Positions 1 through 8,095 of a DNA stretch of 64,000 bases are shown here, piece after piece. The notes beneath the pieces were generated by a model. That model was given only the letters and a program-made list of their open reading frames with translations, was not told the DNA's origin and did no database searches. The stretch's first letter is position 1, and each line of letters begins with the position of its first letter. The stretch is from positions 1 through 64,000 of the forward strand of contig NZ_VSJJ01000004.1 in NCBI RefSeq assembly GCF_008369405.1, written 5' to 3'. This DNA comes from Streptococcus cristatus. GTDB taxonomy: Bacteria > Bacillota > Bacilli > Lactobacillales > Streptococcaceae. The translations under genes were made by a program, and so were the position numbers.

Positions 1-67
1 GTAGCTCAGTTGGTAGAGCAATGGATTGAAGCTCCATGTGTCGGCGGTTCGATTCCGTCTCGCGCCA
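1..67 (+). tRNA. tRNA-Phe (GAA), 5' end cut by window edge
   Basis: The first base seen is position 7 of the tRNA, so the first six acceptor bases are outside the window. The anticodon stem ATGGA/TCCAT encloses a loop with GAA, and the T arm with TTCGATT is complete. The discriminator base is A67; CCA is not encoded. It is the first of six tandem tRNA genes, an arrangement usual downstream of streptococcal rRNA operons. Confidence 0.93.
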
Positions 68-82
68 TATCTTTAGAATTTC

Positions 83-163
83 GGAAGGGTAGCGAAGAGG
101 CTAAACGCGGCGGACTGTAAATCCGCTCCTTCGGGTTCGGGGGTTCGAATCCCTCCCCTTCCA
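83..163 (+). tRNA. tRNA-Tyr (GTA)
   Basis: Acceptor GGAAGGG pairs with CCCTTCC. The anticodon loop contains GTA, and a long variable arm (class II tRNA) is present, as expected for bacterial tRNA-Tyr. The T loop TTCGAAT is intact. Confidence 0.95.
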
Positions 164-169
164 TGCTTA

Positions 170-240
170 ACGGGCATAGTTTAAAGGTAGAACTAAGGTC
201 TCCAAAACCTTCAGTGTGGGTTCAATTCCTACTGCCCGTG
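170..240 (+). tRNA. tRNA-Trp (CCA)
   Basis: Acceptor ACGGGCA pairs with TGCCCGT and the discriminator is G. The anticodon stem AAGGT/ACCTT encloses CCA. The T loop is TTCAATT. It lies six bases after tRNA-Tyr. Confidence 0.95.
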
Positions 241-251
241 TTTTGGAATAT

Positions 252-325
252 GGCGGGTGTGGTGAAGTGGTTAACACACCAGATTGTGGCTCTGGCATGC
301 GTGGGTTCGATCCCCATCACTCGCC
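252..325 (+). tRNA. tRNA-His (GTG)
   Basis: The gene encodes the extra G at position -1 that histidyl-tRNA synthetase recognises; this G pairs with C73. Acceptor GCGGGTG pairs with CACTCGC. The anticodon loop contains GTG. Confidence 0.95.
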
Positions 326-341
326 TATTTCTTTTGATTAT

Positions 342-413
342 TGGGGTATCGCCAAGCGGTAAGGCAAGGGACTTTGACTCCCTCATGCGTTGGTTCGAAT
401 CCAGCTACCCCAG
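342..413 (+). tRNA. tRNA-Gln (TTG)
   Basis: Acceptor TGGGGTA pairs with TACCCCA. The anticodon loop contains TTG and the discriminator is G. D and T arms are complete. Confidence 0.95.
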
Positions 414-420
414 TTACTTT

Positions 421-504
421 GCCGGCGTGGCGGAATTGGCAGACGCGCTGGACTCAAAATCCAGTGTCCGCAAGGACGTGCCGGTTCGACCCCGGCCGCC
501 GGTA
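421..504 (+). tRNA. tRNA-Leu (CAA)
   Basis: A class II tRNA with long variable arm. Acceptor GCCGGCG pairs with CGCCGGT. The anticodon stem CTGGA/TCCAG encloses CAA. It is the last gene of the tRNA cluster. Confidence 0.95.
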
Positions 505-511
505 TAGTATT

Positions 512-543
512 AAAGACAAGGTTTTCGAATCTTGTCTTTTTTT
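512..543 (+). terminator. Terminator of the tRNA cluster
   Basis: AAAGACAAG pairs perfectly with CTTGTCTTT across a 10-base loop, followed by a T run. It lies eight bases after tRNA-Leu. Confidence 0.9.
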
Positions 544-696
544 ACAAATTTTTATTTTTGATTTGTTTGAGATTATTTATTTTATAATCATTCTTTTACT
601 TTATCTACAAATTTTTTCTGGCTGTTTAGATACTAGTAAGGATTCTTGTTTGTAATAGTAAATGACTTATCCAAGTCTTTCTAAGGAGAGAAGCAA

Positions 697-1689
697 ATGG
701 CAATGATAGAGGTGGAACATCTTCAGAAAAATTTTGTGAAGACAGTCAAGGAACCGGGGTTGAAGGGGGCTTTGCGCTCCTTTATTCATCCTGAAAAGCA
801 GACTTTTGAAGCGGTCAAGGATTTGACTTTTGAGGTTCCAAAAGGGCAGATTTTAGGATTTATCGGGGCCAATGGTGCAGGAAAGTCAACAACCATCAAA
901 ATGCTGACAGGGATTTTGAAACCGACATCAGGATTTTGTCGGATTAATGGCAAGATTCCGCAGGATAATCGCCAAGACTATGTCAAAGATATTGGAGTGG
1001 TCTTTGGGCAACGCACCCAGTTATGGTGGGATTTGGCTCTGCAAGAGACCTATACAGTCTTGAAAGAGATTTACGATGTGCCAGATTCGCTCTTCCACAA
1101 GAGAATGGATTTTTTAAATGAAGTCTTGGATTTGAAGGATTTTATCAAGGACCCCGTGCGAACTCTTTAACTTGGGCAACGGATGCGTGCGGACATTGCG
1201 GCTTCCTTGCTCCACAATCCTAAAGTTCTCTTTTTAGATGAGCCGACCATTGGTTTGGATGTGTCGGTCAAGGATAACATTCGTCGGGCTATTACTCAGA
1301 TCAATCAAGAGGAAGAAACAACCATTCTCTTGACTACTCATGACCTGAGTGATATTGAGCAACTTTGTGATCGGATTTTTATGATTGACAAGGGGCAGGA
1401 GATTTTTGACGGAACGGTTAGCCAGCTCAAGGAAACCTTTGGCAAGATGAAGACTCTTTCTTTTGAACTGGTACCAGGTCAAAGTCATCTAGACTCTCAT
1501 TTTGAAGGCTTGCCTGATATGACCATTGATAGACAAGGAAATAGCCTCAACATTCAATACGATAGTTCCCGCTATCAGTCAGCTGATATTATCAAGCAAA
1601 CCTTGTCTGATTTTGAGATTCGCGATTTGAAGATGGTGGATACGGATATTGAGGATATTATTCGTCGCTTCTACCGAAAGGAGCTCTAA
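697..1689 (+). pseudogene. ABC transporter ATP-binding protein, interrupted by a stop codon
   Basis: This is the nucleotide-binding subunit of an ABC-2 type exporter of the DrrA/daunorubicin-resistance class. The Walker A motif GANGAGKST lies near residue 60, and the Walker B region LFLDEPTIGLD and switch histidine LLTTHD lie in the second half. Codon 158 is TAA (1168-1170), inside the ABC signature that should read about LSLGQR. Everything after the stop stays in the same frame as far as 1689, so a single base substitution explains the break. Length without the stop (about 330 residues) is normal. As read, neither half could form a working ATPase, unless the stop is a sequencing error. Two permease genes follow directly. 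Confidence 0.88.
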
Positions 1690-1690
1690 G

Positions 1691-2509
1691 ATGGTCAAAT
1701 TGTGGCGACGTTATAAACCCTTTATCAATGCAGGGATTCAGGAGTTGATTACCTATCGAGTCAACTTTCTTCTTTATCGGATTGGCGATGTCATGGGTGC
1801 TTTTGTGGAATTTTATCTCTGGAAGGCTGTCTTTGATTCCTCGCAAGAGTCTTTGATTCAGGGTTTCAGTATGGCAGATATCACCCTCTACATCATCATG
1901 AGTTTTGTGACCAATCTTCTGACTAGGTCGGATTCTTCCTTTATGATTGGTGAGGAGGTCAAGGATGGTTCCATTATCATGCGTTTGTTGAGACCAGTGC
2001 ATTTTGCAGCTTCTTACCTCTTTACGGAACTTGGATCCAAGTGGTTGATTTTTATCTCTGTTGGACTGCCATTTTTAAGTGTCATCGTATTGATGAAAAT
2101 TTTATCTAGGCAAGGGGTTGTAGAAGTGCTGGGATTAACCATCCTTTATCTCTTTAGCTTAATCCTAGCCTACCTGATCAACTTTTTCTTTAATATCTGC
2201 TTTGGATTTTCAGCCTTTGTGTTTAAAAATTTATGGGGCTCTAATCTGCTTAAGAATTCTCTGATTGACTTTATGTCTGGGAGTTTGATTCCCTTGACCT
2301 TCTTTCCTAAAATCGTTTCAGATATTCTGTCCTTTTTGCCTTTTTCATCCTTGATTTATACTCCAGTTATGATCATTGTTGGGAAATACGATGCCAGTCA
2401 GATTCTTCAAGCACTCGTTTTGCAGTTTTTCTGGCTCTTAGTGATGGTGGGCTTGTCTCAGTTGATTTGGAAACGAGCCCAGTCATTCATCACTATTCAA
2501 GGAGGTTAG
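1691..2509 (+). CDS. ABC-2 type exporter permease, subunit 1
   Basis: A 272-residue membrane protein with about six hydrophobic segments, belonging to the ABC-2 permease family that pairs with DrrA-like ATPases. The start chosen is the ATG at 1691, one base after the ATPase stop codon. A longer in-frame reading would run back into the ATPase gene. The substrate cannot be read from sequence; relatives export drugs, lipids or peptides. With the ATPase interrupted, this subunit may have no energy source. Confidence 0.85.
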   Translation: MVKLWRRYKPFINAGIQELITYRVNFLLYRIGDVMGAFVEFYLWKAVFDSSQESLIQGFSMADITLYIIMSFVTNLLTRSDSSFMIGEEVKDGSIIMRLLRPVHFAASYLFTELGSKWLIFISVGLPFLSVIVLMKILSRQGVVEVLGLTILYLFSLILAYLINFFFNICFGFSAFVFKNLWGSNLLKNSLIDFMSGSLIPLTFFPKIVSDILSFLPFSSLIYTPVMIIVGKYDASQILQALVLQFFWLLVMVGLSQLIWKRAQSFITIQGG

Positions 2510-2510
2510 T

Positions 2511-3296
2511 ATGAAAAAATATCAGCGTATGCATCTGATTTTTATCAGACAATACATCAAGCAAATCATGGAATACAAGGTTGATTTTGTGGTTGGTGTG
2601 CTGGGAGTATTTCTGACCCAAGGGTTAAATCTCTTGTTTCTCAATGTCATCTTTCAACATATTCCATCCCTAGAAGGATGGACCTTTCAAGAAATTGCTT
2701 TTATCTATGGCTTTTCCTTGATTCCCAAGGGACTGGACCATCTCTTTTTTGACAATCTCTGGGCTCTGGGGCAACGCTTGGTGCGAAAAGGGGAGTTTGA
2801 CAAGTATCTAACGCGTCCTATTAATCCTCTCTTTCACATCCTAGTTGAGACCTTCCAGATTGATGCCTTGGGCGAACTCTTGGTCGGTGGTATCCTACTG
2901 GGAACAACAGTGACTAGCATTGCTTGGACTCTTCCCAAATTCTTGCTTTTCCTAGTCTGTATTCCTTTTGCGACCTTGATTTATACTTCCTTGAAAATTG
3001 CGACAGCCAGTATCGCTTTTTGGACCAAGCAGTCAGGCGCCATGATTTACATTTTTTATATGTTCAATGACTTTGCCAAGTATCCTATTTCCATTTACAA
3101 TTCGATTCTTCGTTGGTTGATTAGTTTCATCGTGCCTTTCGCCTTTACGGCCTACTATCCAGCTAGTTATTTCTTGCAGGACAAAGATGGACTCTTTAAT
3201 ATTGGTGGTTTGATTTTGATTTCCCTTGTTTTCTTTGTCATTTCCCTTAAATTATGGGATAGGGGCTTGGATGCCTACGAAAGTGCTGGTTCCTAA
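2511..3296 (+). CDS. ABC-2 type exporter permease, subunit 2
   Basis: A 261-residue polytopic membrane protein of the same family as its neighbour, preceded by GGAGG (2503-2507) and starting one base after the upstream stop. The ATPase-permease-permease layout predicts one exporter built from two different permeases and an ATPase dimer. Gene ends with no strong terminator until 3439. Confidence 0.85.
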   Translation: MKKYQRMHLIFIRQYIKQIMEYKVDFVVGVLGVFLTQGLNLLFLNVIFQHIPSLEGWTFQEIAFIYGFSLIPKGLDHLFFDNLWALGQRLVRKGEFDKYLTRPINPLFHILVETFQIDALGELLVGGILLGTTVTSIAWTLPKFLLFLVCIPFATLIYTSLKIATASIAFWTKQSGAMIYIFYMFNDFAKYPISIYNSILRWLISFIVPFAFTAYYPASYFLQDKDGLFNIGGLILISLVFFVISLKLWDRGLDAYESAGS

Positions 3297-3588
3297 GAGG
3301 GAAATGTAATGATGGGAGAGATTTAGTTAAAAACTCCATTACTGTCTGAAGAATTTGCAGAAGAGCATTCTTTGTTGATTGTCTATTTAGCAAGATCAGA
3401 TAGTGAGGTATGAATAAGTGATCAATGAGATGCAGTATAAAGACAAGGTTTGCTGCCTTGTCTTTTCTAATACATTTTAAGGTATCTATCTTTCAAATTT
3501 TTGCTTTTGGAATGAATAAATTCTACTTATCTCGCTAAAATGGTAGAATAGGTTTAAGATTTGTCTGATAAGTAAGAAGGAGAGCCTA
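3297..3588. other. Intergenic region after the ABC exporter
   Basis: It holds a terminator at 3439-3468. The stretch 3300-3436 has no open frame that I recognise. A possible -10 TAGAAT near 3543 precedes the acetyltransferase gene, but no convincing -35 is seen. Confidence 0.5.
3439..3468 (+). terminator. Terminator upstream of acetyltransferase gene
   Basis: AAAGACAAGG pairs with CCTTGTCTTT over a short loop, followed by T residues. The stem is nearly the same sequence as the tRNA-cluster terminator at 512-539. Confidence 0.85.
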
Positions 3589-3999
3589 ATGAAATTGAGA
3601 TTGGAAAATAAAGAATCTGAACGTGTCCAAGAACTTGGAAATTTAATCCGAGCTTATAATCGCTCTAAACGGGAAGCTTCAACAAGTGAGCCACTCAATA
3701 TCTTTGTCGAAGATGAGGATGGAAATTTAATGGGCGGCCTAGTAGCCGAAACGTTTGGCTACTGGCTTGAAATTGAGTATTTATATGTGAGTGAGGCGTT
3801 ACGAGGGCAAGGGCTTGGCTCGGATATTTTGCAAAGGGCGGAAGAGGAAGCTCGTGACAGGAAGTGTAAGTATTCATTTGTGGATACCTTCCATTTCCAA
3901 GCGCCAGATTTTTATAAAAAGCATGGCTATGAGGAAGTATTTAGATTAAAAGAATATCCTTATACAGGTGAGCGATATTATTATACGAAAGCGTTATAA
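3589..3999 (+). CDS. GNAT family N-acetyltransferase
   Basis: A 136-residue single-domain GNAT protein. The acetyl-CoA binding loop is visible as RGQGLGSDIL (about residues 74-83), preceded by the beta strand LEIEYLYVSEALR. The C-terminal half, with HFQAPDFYKKHGYEE, is typical of small streptococcal acetyltransferases. The acceptor substrate is unknown. AAGGAG lies just upstream of the ATG. It stands alone between a terminator and the zapA promoter. Confidence 0.85.
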   Translation: MKLRLENKESERVQELGNLIRAYNRSKREASTSEPLNIFVEDEDGNLMGGLVAETFGYWLEIEYLYVSEALRGQGLGSDILQRAEEEARDRKCKYSFVDTFHFQAPDFYKKHGYEEVFRLKEYPYTGERYYYTKAL

Positions 4000-4029
4000 T
4001 TTATCCAAGGATAGATAGCAGATTTCTAC

Positions 4030-4058
4030 CTGACAAATGTAGCGATTTTTGGTATAAT
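4030..4058 (+). promoter_or_regulatory. zapA promoter
   Basis: CTGACA (4030-4035), a 17-base spacer and TATAAT (4053-4058), with an extended -10 TG at 4050-4051. Confidence 0.8.
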
Positions 4059-4074
4059 ATCATGAGGTGATTTT

Positions 4075-4377
4075 ATGGCAAATTTGAATAGATATAAGTT
4101 TACATTTGGAAGCAAAACCTTAACTTTAACAACAGAACACGATAATCTTTTCATGGAAGAAGTGGAGCGGGTTGCTAAGGAAAAATATAAGGCCATCAAA
4201 GAGCAGATGCCTGCGGCAGATGATGAAGTCTTGGCCATTTTGTTGGCGATTAATAGTTTATCTACCCAGCTCAGTCGCGAGATTGAGTTTGATGATAAGG
4301 AAAAAGAATTGGAAAGTCTTCGTCACAAAATGCTTAGCGAATTAAGAGAAAAGTCAGCTAATACAGGGGAAAGATAG
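4075..4377 (+). CDS. zapA: Cell division protein ZapA
   Basis: A 100-residue protein with the ZapA layout: a short N-terminal beta/alpha domain beginning NRYKFTFGSKTLTL, then a long C-terminal coiled coil. ZapA crosslinks FtsZ filaments at the septum. Placement directly before cvpA and mutS2 is conserved in Firmicutes. The ATG is at 4075, 16 bases after a strong -10. The stop codon overlaps the next start by one base, implying translational coupling. Confidence 0.85.
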   Translation: MANLNRYKFTFGSKTLTLTTEHDNLFMEEVERVAKEKYKAIKEQMPAADDEVLAILLAINSLSTQLSREIEFDDKEKELESLRHKMLSELREKSANTGER

Positions 4378-4928
4378 TGTTTGCGATTATTATTTTACTA
4401 ATATTAGCTTGGAGCTTTTATATTGGCTACTCGCGTGGGATTGTTCTGCAGGGATATTATGCTGCTATGACGATTGTATCCATGCTGGTGGCTGGAGCTC
4501 TATATCAGGGCTTGGCTAAGTCTATCAGCTTGTGGGTGCCCTATGCTAGCGCTGTTAAAGGCAGTTCGACTTATTTCTTTGCAAATTCCCAACTTTTCCA
4601 TTTGGATAAGGTTTTTTATGCGGGGCTGGCTTACCTACTTGTTTTCAGTCTTGTTTATATAATAGGCCGCTTTTTTGGGATTTTCGTAAATTTAATTCCC
4701 TATCCGAATAAGTGGGATACCAAAGTTTTTAATATGGTTAGTGGGGCTATTGCGATCTTCATCTCACTCTTTGTCATCGAGATGGGACTAACTATTTTAG
4801 CTACTGTGCCCATGTCCTTTATACAAGACCGCTTAAATTCGAGTTTGCTGATTCGGTTTATTATCAATCACACGCCTGTAACTTCATCCATTTTACATGA
4901 CCTTTGGGTCACAAAAATTATCGGATAA
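4377..4928 (+). CDS. cvpA: CvpA family membrane protein
   Basis: A 183-residue protein with about four membrane segments and the CvpA-family opening of a hydrophobic helix followed by YSRGIV. In enterics CvpA is linked to colicin V production and envelope function; the streptococcal role is not settled. The start is GTG at 4377, sharing its G with the zapA stop. Confidence 0.8.
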   Translation: MFAIIILLILAWSFYIGYSRGIVLQGYYAAMTIVSMLVAGALYQGLAKSISLWVPYASAVKGSSTYFFANSQLFHLDKVFYAGLAYLLVFSLVYIIGRFFGIFVNLIPYPNKWDTKVFNMVSGAIAIFISLFVIEMGLTILATVPMSFIQDRLNSSLLIRFIINHTPVTSSILHDLWVTKIIG

Positions 4929-4933
4929 TTAAG

Positions 4934-4964
4934 ACTCAGTTGCCCTGTAGCTGAGTTTCTTTTT
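4934..4964 (+). terminator. Weak terminator after cvpA
   Basis: ACTCAG pairs with CTGAGT over an 11-base loop, followed by TTTCTTTTT. The short stem would probably allow some read-through into mutS2. Confidence 0.55.
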
Positions 4965-4997
4965 CAGTTTAAATCATATAGAAATAGAATGAACATG

Positions 4998-7331
4998 ATG
5001 AATCATAAAATTTTAGAAACTTTGGAATTTGAGAAAATTAAGGAGCTTTTTTCTCCCTATCTACTGACTGAGCTGGGAGGGTTGGAGTTAAAGCAGCTCC
5101 AGCCAAGCAGTAAAAAAGAATCAATTGCTGCTGCTTTTTTGGAAATGTCCGATATGCGGCAGATTTTTGTGCAACATCCGCACTTTAGTTTGGGAGCGAT
5201 TCAGGATATTAGGGGCTTGACCAAGCGCCTAGAGCTGGATAGTGACCTGAATATTGAGGAGTTTTTAGCCCTCAAGCGGGTCTTGGCTGTGACGCACGAG
5301 CTGGTGTCCTTCTACGAGGACTTGGAAAATGTCCAATTAGAGCGTTTGGATCGCCTTTTTAACAATCTAGTAGAGTTTCCTAGTATTCAGGGAAGCCTGC
5401 AAGCTATCAATGATGGGGGCTTTCTCGAAAGTTTTGCTAGTGAAGAGTTGAGTCGTATTCGCCGGAAAATTCAAGAAAATGAAGTTCAGGTTCGAGATAT
5501 CCTGCAAGAGATTCTCAAAACCAAAGGAGATATGCTGGCAGACCAAGTGGTGGCCAGTCGGAATGGTCGCAATGTACTGCCTGTAAAAAATACCTACCGT
5601 AACCGTATTGCAGGCGTCGTTCACGATATTTCAGCCAGCGGTAGTACGGTTTACATTGAGCCGCGGGCGGTGGTCAATCTCAATGAAGAGATTGCTAGCA
5701 GTCGGGCGGACGAGCGCTATGAAATTCAGCGGATTTTGCAGGCCATGTCGGATATGATACGTCCCCATGCAACTGAAATTGCCAACAATGCTTGGATTAT
5801 CGGACATCTGGACCTGGTGCGTGCCAAGGTCCGCTTCATGCAGGAGACAGGAGCGGTGGTGCCAGACCTGTCGGAGGAGCAGGATATTCAACTGCTTAGT
5901 GTCCGCCATCCCTTGATTGAAAATGCAGTGGCTAATGACCTGCATTTCGGACCAGACTTGACAGAGATTGTTATTACCGGTCCTAATACGGGTGGTAAGA
6001 CCATCATGCTGAAGACCTTGGGCTTGGCTCAGATCATGGCCCAGTTAGGTCTGCCGATTCTTGCGGACAAGGGGAGCCGCGTCGGGATTTTCAGTCAGAT
6101 TTTTGCAGACATTGGTGATGAGCAGTCCATTGAGCAGAGCCTGTCGACTTTCTCCAGTCACATGACCAATATCGTCTCTATTTTAGAGCAGGTTGATAGC
6201 GAGAGTTTGGTCCTGCTGGATGAGCTGGGAGCTGGGACTGACCCGCAGGAGGGTGCAGCTCTGGCTATTGCTATCTTAGAAGATTTGCGGCTAAGACAGA
6301 TTAAAACCATGGCGACGACCCACTATCCTGAGCTCAAAGCCTATGGGATTGAGACGGATTGGGTGGAAAATGCCAGCATGGAGTTTGATACAGATAGTTT
6401 AAGGCCGACCTATCGCTTTATGCAGGGAGTGCCTGGCCGCTCCAATGCCTTTGAAATCGCTCGACGTTTGGGCTTGGCAGAAGTTATCGTTGGCCATGCC
6501 CAAGAGCAGACCAACACAGACAGTGATGTCAATCGGATCATTGAGCGCCTAGAAGAGCAGACGCTGGAAAGCCGCAAGCGCTTGGATAATATCCGCAAGG
6601 TGGAGCAGGAAAATCTCAAATTTAACCGAGCCCTCAAAAAGCTATATAATGAGTTTAACCGAGAAAAGGAAACCGAGCTCAATAAGGCACGCTTGGAAGC
6701 CCAGGAAATCGTGGATATGGCTTTGTCAGAGAGCGAGAGCATTCTCAAAAATCTCCATGATAAGTCTAGTCTCAAACCGCATGAGATTATCGAAGCCAAG
6801 GCCCAGCTTAAAAAGTTGGCACCTGAAACCGTTGATTTATCAAAGAATAAGGTGCTGCAGCAGGCCAAGAAAAATAGGGCGCCCAAGGTGGGTGATGATA
6901 TCCTAGTCACCAGCTATGGTCAGCGGGGAACCTTGGTCAAGCAGCTCAAGGACGGCCGCTGGGAAGCTCAGGTCGGTCTGATTAAGATGACTCTAGAAGA
7001 GCAGGAATTTAATCTTATCAAGGCTGAAAAGGAGCAGCAGCCTAAGCGCAAGCAGGTCAATGTGGTCAAGCGAACTAATACCAATGGTCCAAGAGCCAGA
7101 CTGGATCTGCGTGGCAAGCGCTATGAAGAGGCCATGGAAGAGCTTGATGCCTTCATCGATCAGGCCCTCCTTAATAACATGGCTCAGGTGGATATTATCC
7201 ACGGTATCGGAACGGGTGTTATCCGTGAAGGGGTGACTAAATATCTCCGTCGTAACAAGCAGGTCAAGTCCTTCGGCTATGCCCCGCAAAATGCCGGCGG
7301 CAGCGGCGCGACGATTGTCATCTTTAAGTAG
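4998..7331 (+). CDS. mutS2: Endonuclease MutS2
   Basis: A homologue of the MutS2/RqcU family. MutS2 suppresses homologous recombination or acts on collided ribosomes, depending on species. The Walker A motif [10 protein letters not shown] lies near residues 325-334, the Walker B region [13 protein letters not shown] near residue 405, and a C-terminal Smr nuclease domain includes [11 protein letters not shown] and [11 protein letters not shown]. The length of about 777 residues is normal. ATG codons at 4989 and 4995 are also in frame; I chose 4998 because [11 protein letters not shown] matches the family's usual start. Confidence 0.95.
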   Translation: MNHKILETLEFEKIKELFSPYLLTELGGLELKQLQPSSKKESIAAAFLEMSDMRQIFVQHPHFSLGAIQDIRGLTKRLELDSDLNIEEFLALKRVLAVTHELVSFYEDLENVQLERLDRLFNNLVEFPSIQGSLQAINDGGFLESFASEELSRIRRKIQENEVQVRDILQEILKTKGDMLADQVVASRNGRNVLPVKNTYRNRIAGVVHDISASGSTVYIEPRAVVNLNEEIASSRADERYEIQRILQAMSDMIRPHATEIANNAWIIGHLDLVRAKVRFMQETGAVVPDLSEEQDIQLLSVRHPLIENAVANDLHFGPDLTEIVITGPNTGGKTIMLKTLGLAQIMAQLGLPILADKGSRVGIFSQIFADIGDEQSIEQSLSTFSSHMTNIVSILEQVDSESLVLLDELGAGTDPQEGAALAIAILEDLRLRQIKTMATTHYPELKAYGIETDWVENASMEFDTDSLRPTYRFMQGVPGRSNAFEIARRLGLAEVIVGHAQEQTNTDSDVNRIIERLEEQTLESRKRLDNIRKVEQENLKFNRALKKLYNEFNREKETELNKARLEAQEIVDMALSESESILKNLHDKSSLKPHEIIEAKAQLKKLAPETVDLSKNKVLQQAKKNRAPKVGDDILVTSYGQRGTLVKQLKDGRWEAQVGLIKMTLEEQEFNLIKAEKEQQPKRKQVNVVKRTNTNGPRARLDLRGKRYEEAMEELDAFIDQALLNNMAQVDIIHGIGTGVIREGVTKYLRRNKQVKSFGYAPQNAGGSGATIVIFK

Positions 7332-7360
7332 GGAAGCATCGGACACTCCGTAGCAAATAT

Positions 7361-7389
7361 TTTCTTTTCCTCTGTGTTTGGTGTACAAT
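7361..7389 (+). promoter_or_regulatory. Possible trxA promoter
   Basis: TTTCTT (7361-7366), a 17-base spacer and TACAAT (7384-7389), 35 bases before the trxA start. Confidence 0.5.
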
Positions 7390-7424
7390 ATTATCAAAAG
7401 TAAGCTATTCAAAGGAGAAGATTT

Positions 7425-7739
7425 ATGGTAGCAGCAGTTACAGATGCAACATTCGCTGAAGAGACAAAAGACGGACTGGTTCTGATTGATTTTTGGGCAA
7501 CTTGGTGCGGTCCATGCCGCATGCAGGCGCCTATCTTGGAGCAGTTGGCAGGGGAAGTTCATGAGGACGAACTGAAAATCCTCAAAATGGATGTGGATGA
7601 AAATCCAAATACTGCCCGCGAATTTGGCATTATGTCCATTCCGACACTTCTGTTCAAAAAAGACGGTCAAGTCGTTAAGCAAGTAGCTGGTGTTCACACG
7701 AAGGAGCAACTGAAGGCTATTTTGGCAGAGTTAAGCTAA
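7425..7739 (+). CDS. trxA: Thioredoxin
   Basis: A 104-residue thioredoxin. The redox motif WCGPC has Cys28 and Cys31. The cis-proline loop SIPTLLF and the C-terminal helix are present. It reduces disulfides in cytoplasmic proteins using electrons from thioredoxin reductase. Ribosome site AAAGGAG lies before the ATG. It is followed at once by its own terminator. Confidence 0.95.
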   Translation: MVAAVTDATFAEETKDGLVLIDFWATWCGPCRMQAPILEQLAGEVHEDELKILKMDVDENPNTAREFGIMSIPTLLFKKDGQVVKQVAGVHTKEQLKAILAELS

Positions 7740-7742
7740 GAG

Positions 7743-7764
7743 AGAAGCCTCAGGGCTTCTTTTT
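7743..7764 (+). terminator. trxA terminator
   Basis: AGAAGCC pairs with GGCTTCT over a 4-base loop, followed by TTTT. Confidence 0.85.
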
Positions 7765-7814
7765 GTATATTCAAGATCAAAAACGTTTACATCTTCAAAG
7801 TTTTTCATAAAACA

Positions 7815-7843
7815 TTGACAAAAAACGAATATTATTTTAAAAT
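7815..7843 (+). promoter_or_regulatory. Promoter of the riboswitch-alsT transcript
   Basis: TTGACA (7815-7820), a 17-base spacer and TAAAAT (7838-7843). It reads into the glycine riboswitch. Confidence 0.8.
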
Positions 7844-7904
7844 AATAGAAAATTTAGAATAAACACCGAATGAAGTTTTTCAGAAATAAGCGTTTGCGCC
7901 TTAT

Positions 7905-8000
7905 GACTGTGAAATGGACGGAACTCTGGAGAGACCATGATTGGCACCGAAGGGGCAAGGCAGGCAACTGCTCAAACTCTCAGGTAAAAGGACAGAGCAA
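7905..8000 (+). promoter_or_regulatory. Glycine riboswitch (single complete aptamer)
   Basis: The conserved blocks of the glycine aptamer are all present: CTGGAGAGACC (about 7926-7936), GGCACCGAAGGGGCAA (7943-7958) and CTCTCAGGTAAAAGGACAGAG (about 7977-7997, with the AAAGGACAGAG core). I see only one full aptamer, so it looks like a singlet rather than the common tandem form. It precedes a terminator hairpin (8037-8066) and an amino acid symporter gene, fitting control of amino acid uptake by glycine. Confidence 0.92.
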
Positions 8001-8036
8001 GGGAAGGACAGGAGTCGGTCATTCTCAGGCATCCAG

Positions 8037-8066
8037 AGTACATGTGTAAACATGTACTTTTCTTTT
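8037..8066 (+). terminator. Riboswitch expression-platform hairpin
   Basis: AGTACATG pairs with CATGTACT over a 6-base loop and is followed by TTTCTTTTTC. It sits between the glycine aptamer and the alsT start. This is the expected position for ligand-controlled termination. Confidence 0.8.
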
Positions 8067-8095
8067 TCTCGGTGTGGAGAAGGAGCATAAGACTT

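Noticed and set aside
163..655. Open frames across the tRNA cluster (114, 104 and 65 residues)
   Set aside because: They translate tRNA genes and the terminator; no protein signature and no ribosome site.
6410..6910. Long minus-strand frame inside mutS2 (166 residues)
   Set aside because: A Ser/Leu/Arg-rich shadow of the coding strand; no start context.
8042..8095. N-terminal extension of the symporter from ATG 8042
   Set aside because: It lies within the riboswitch terminator hairpin; ATG 8096 has the ribosome site and the normal family start.
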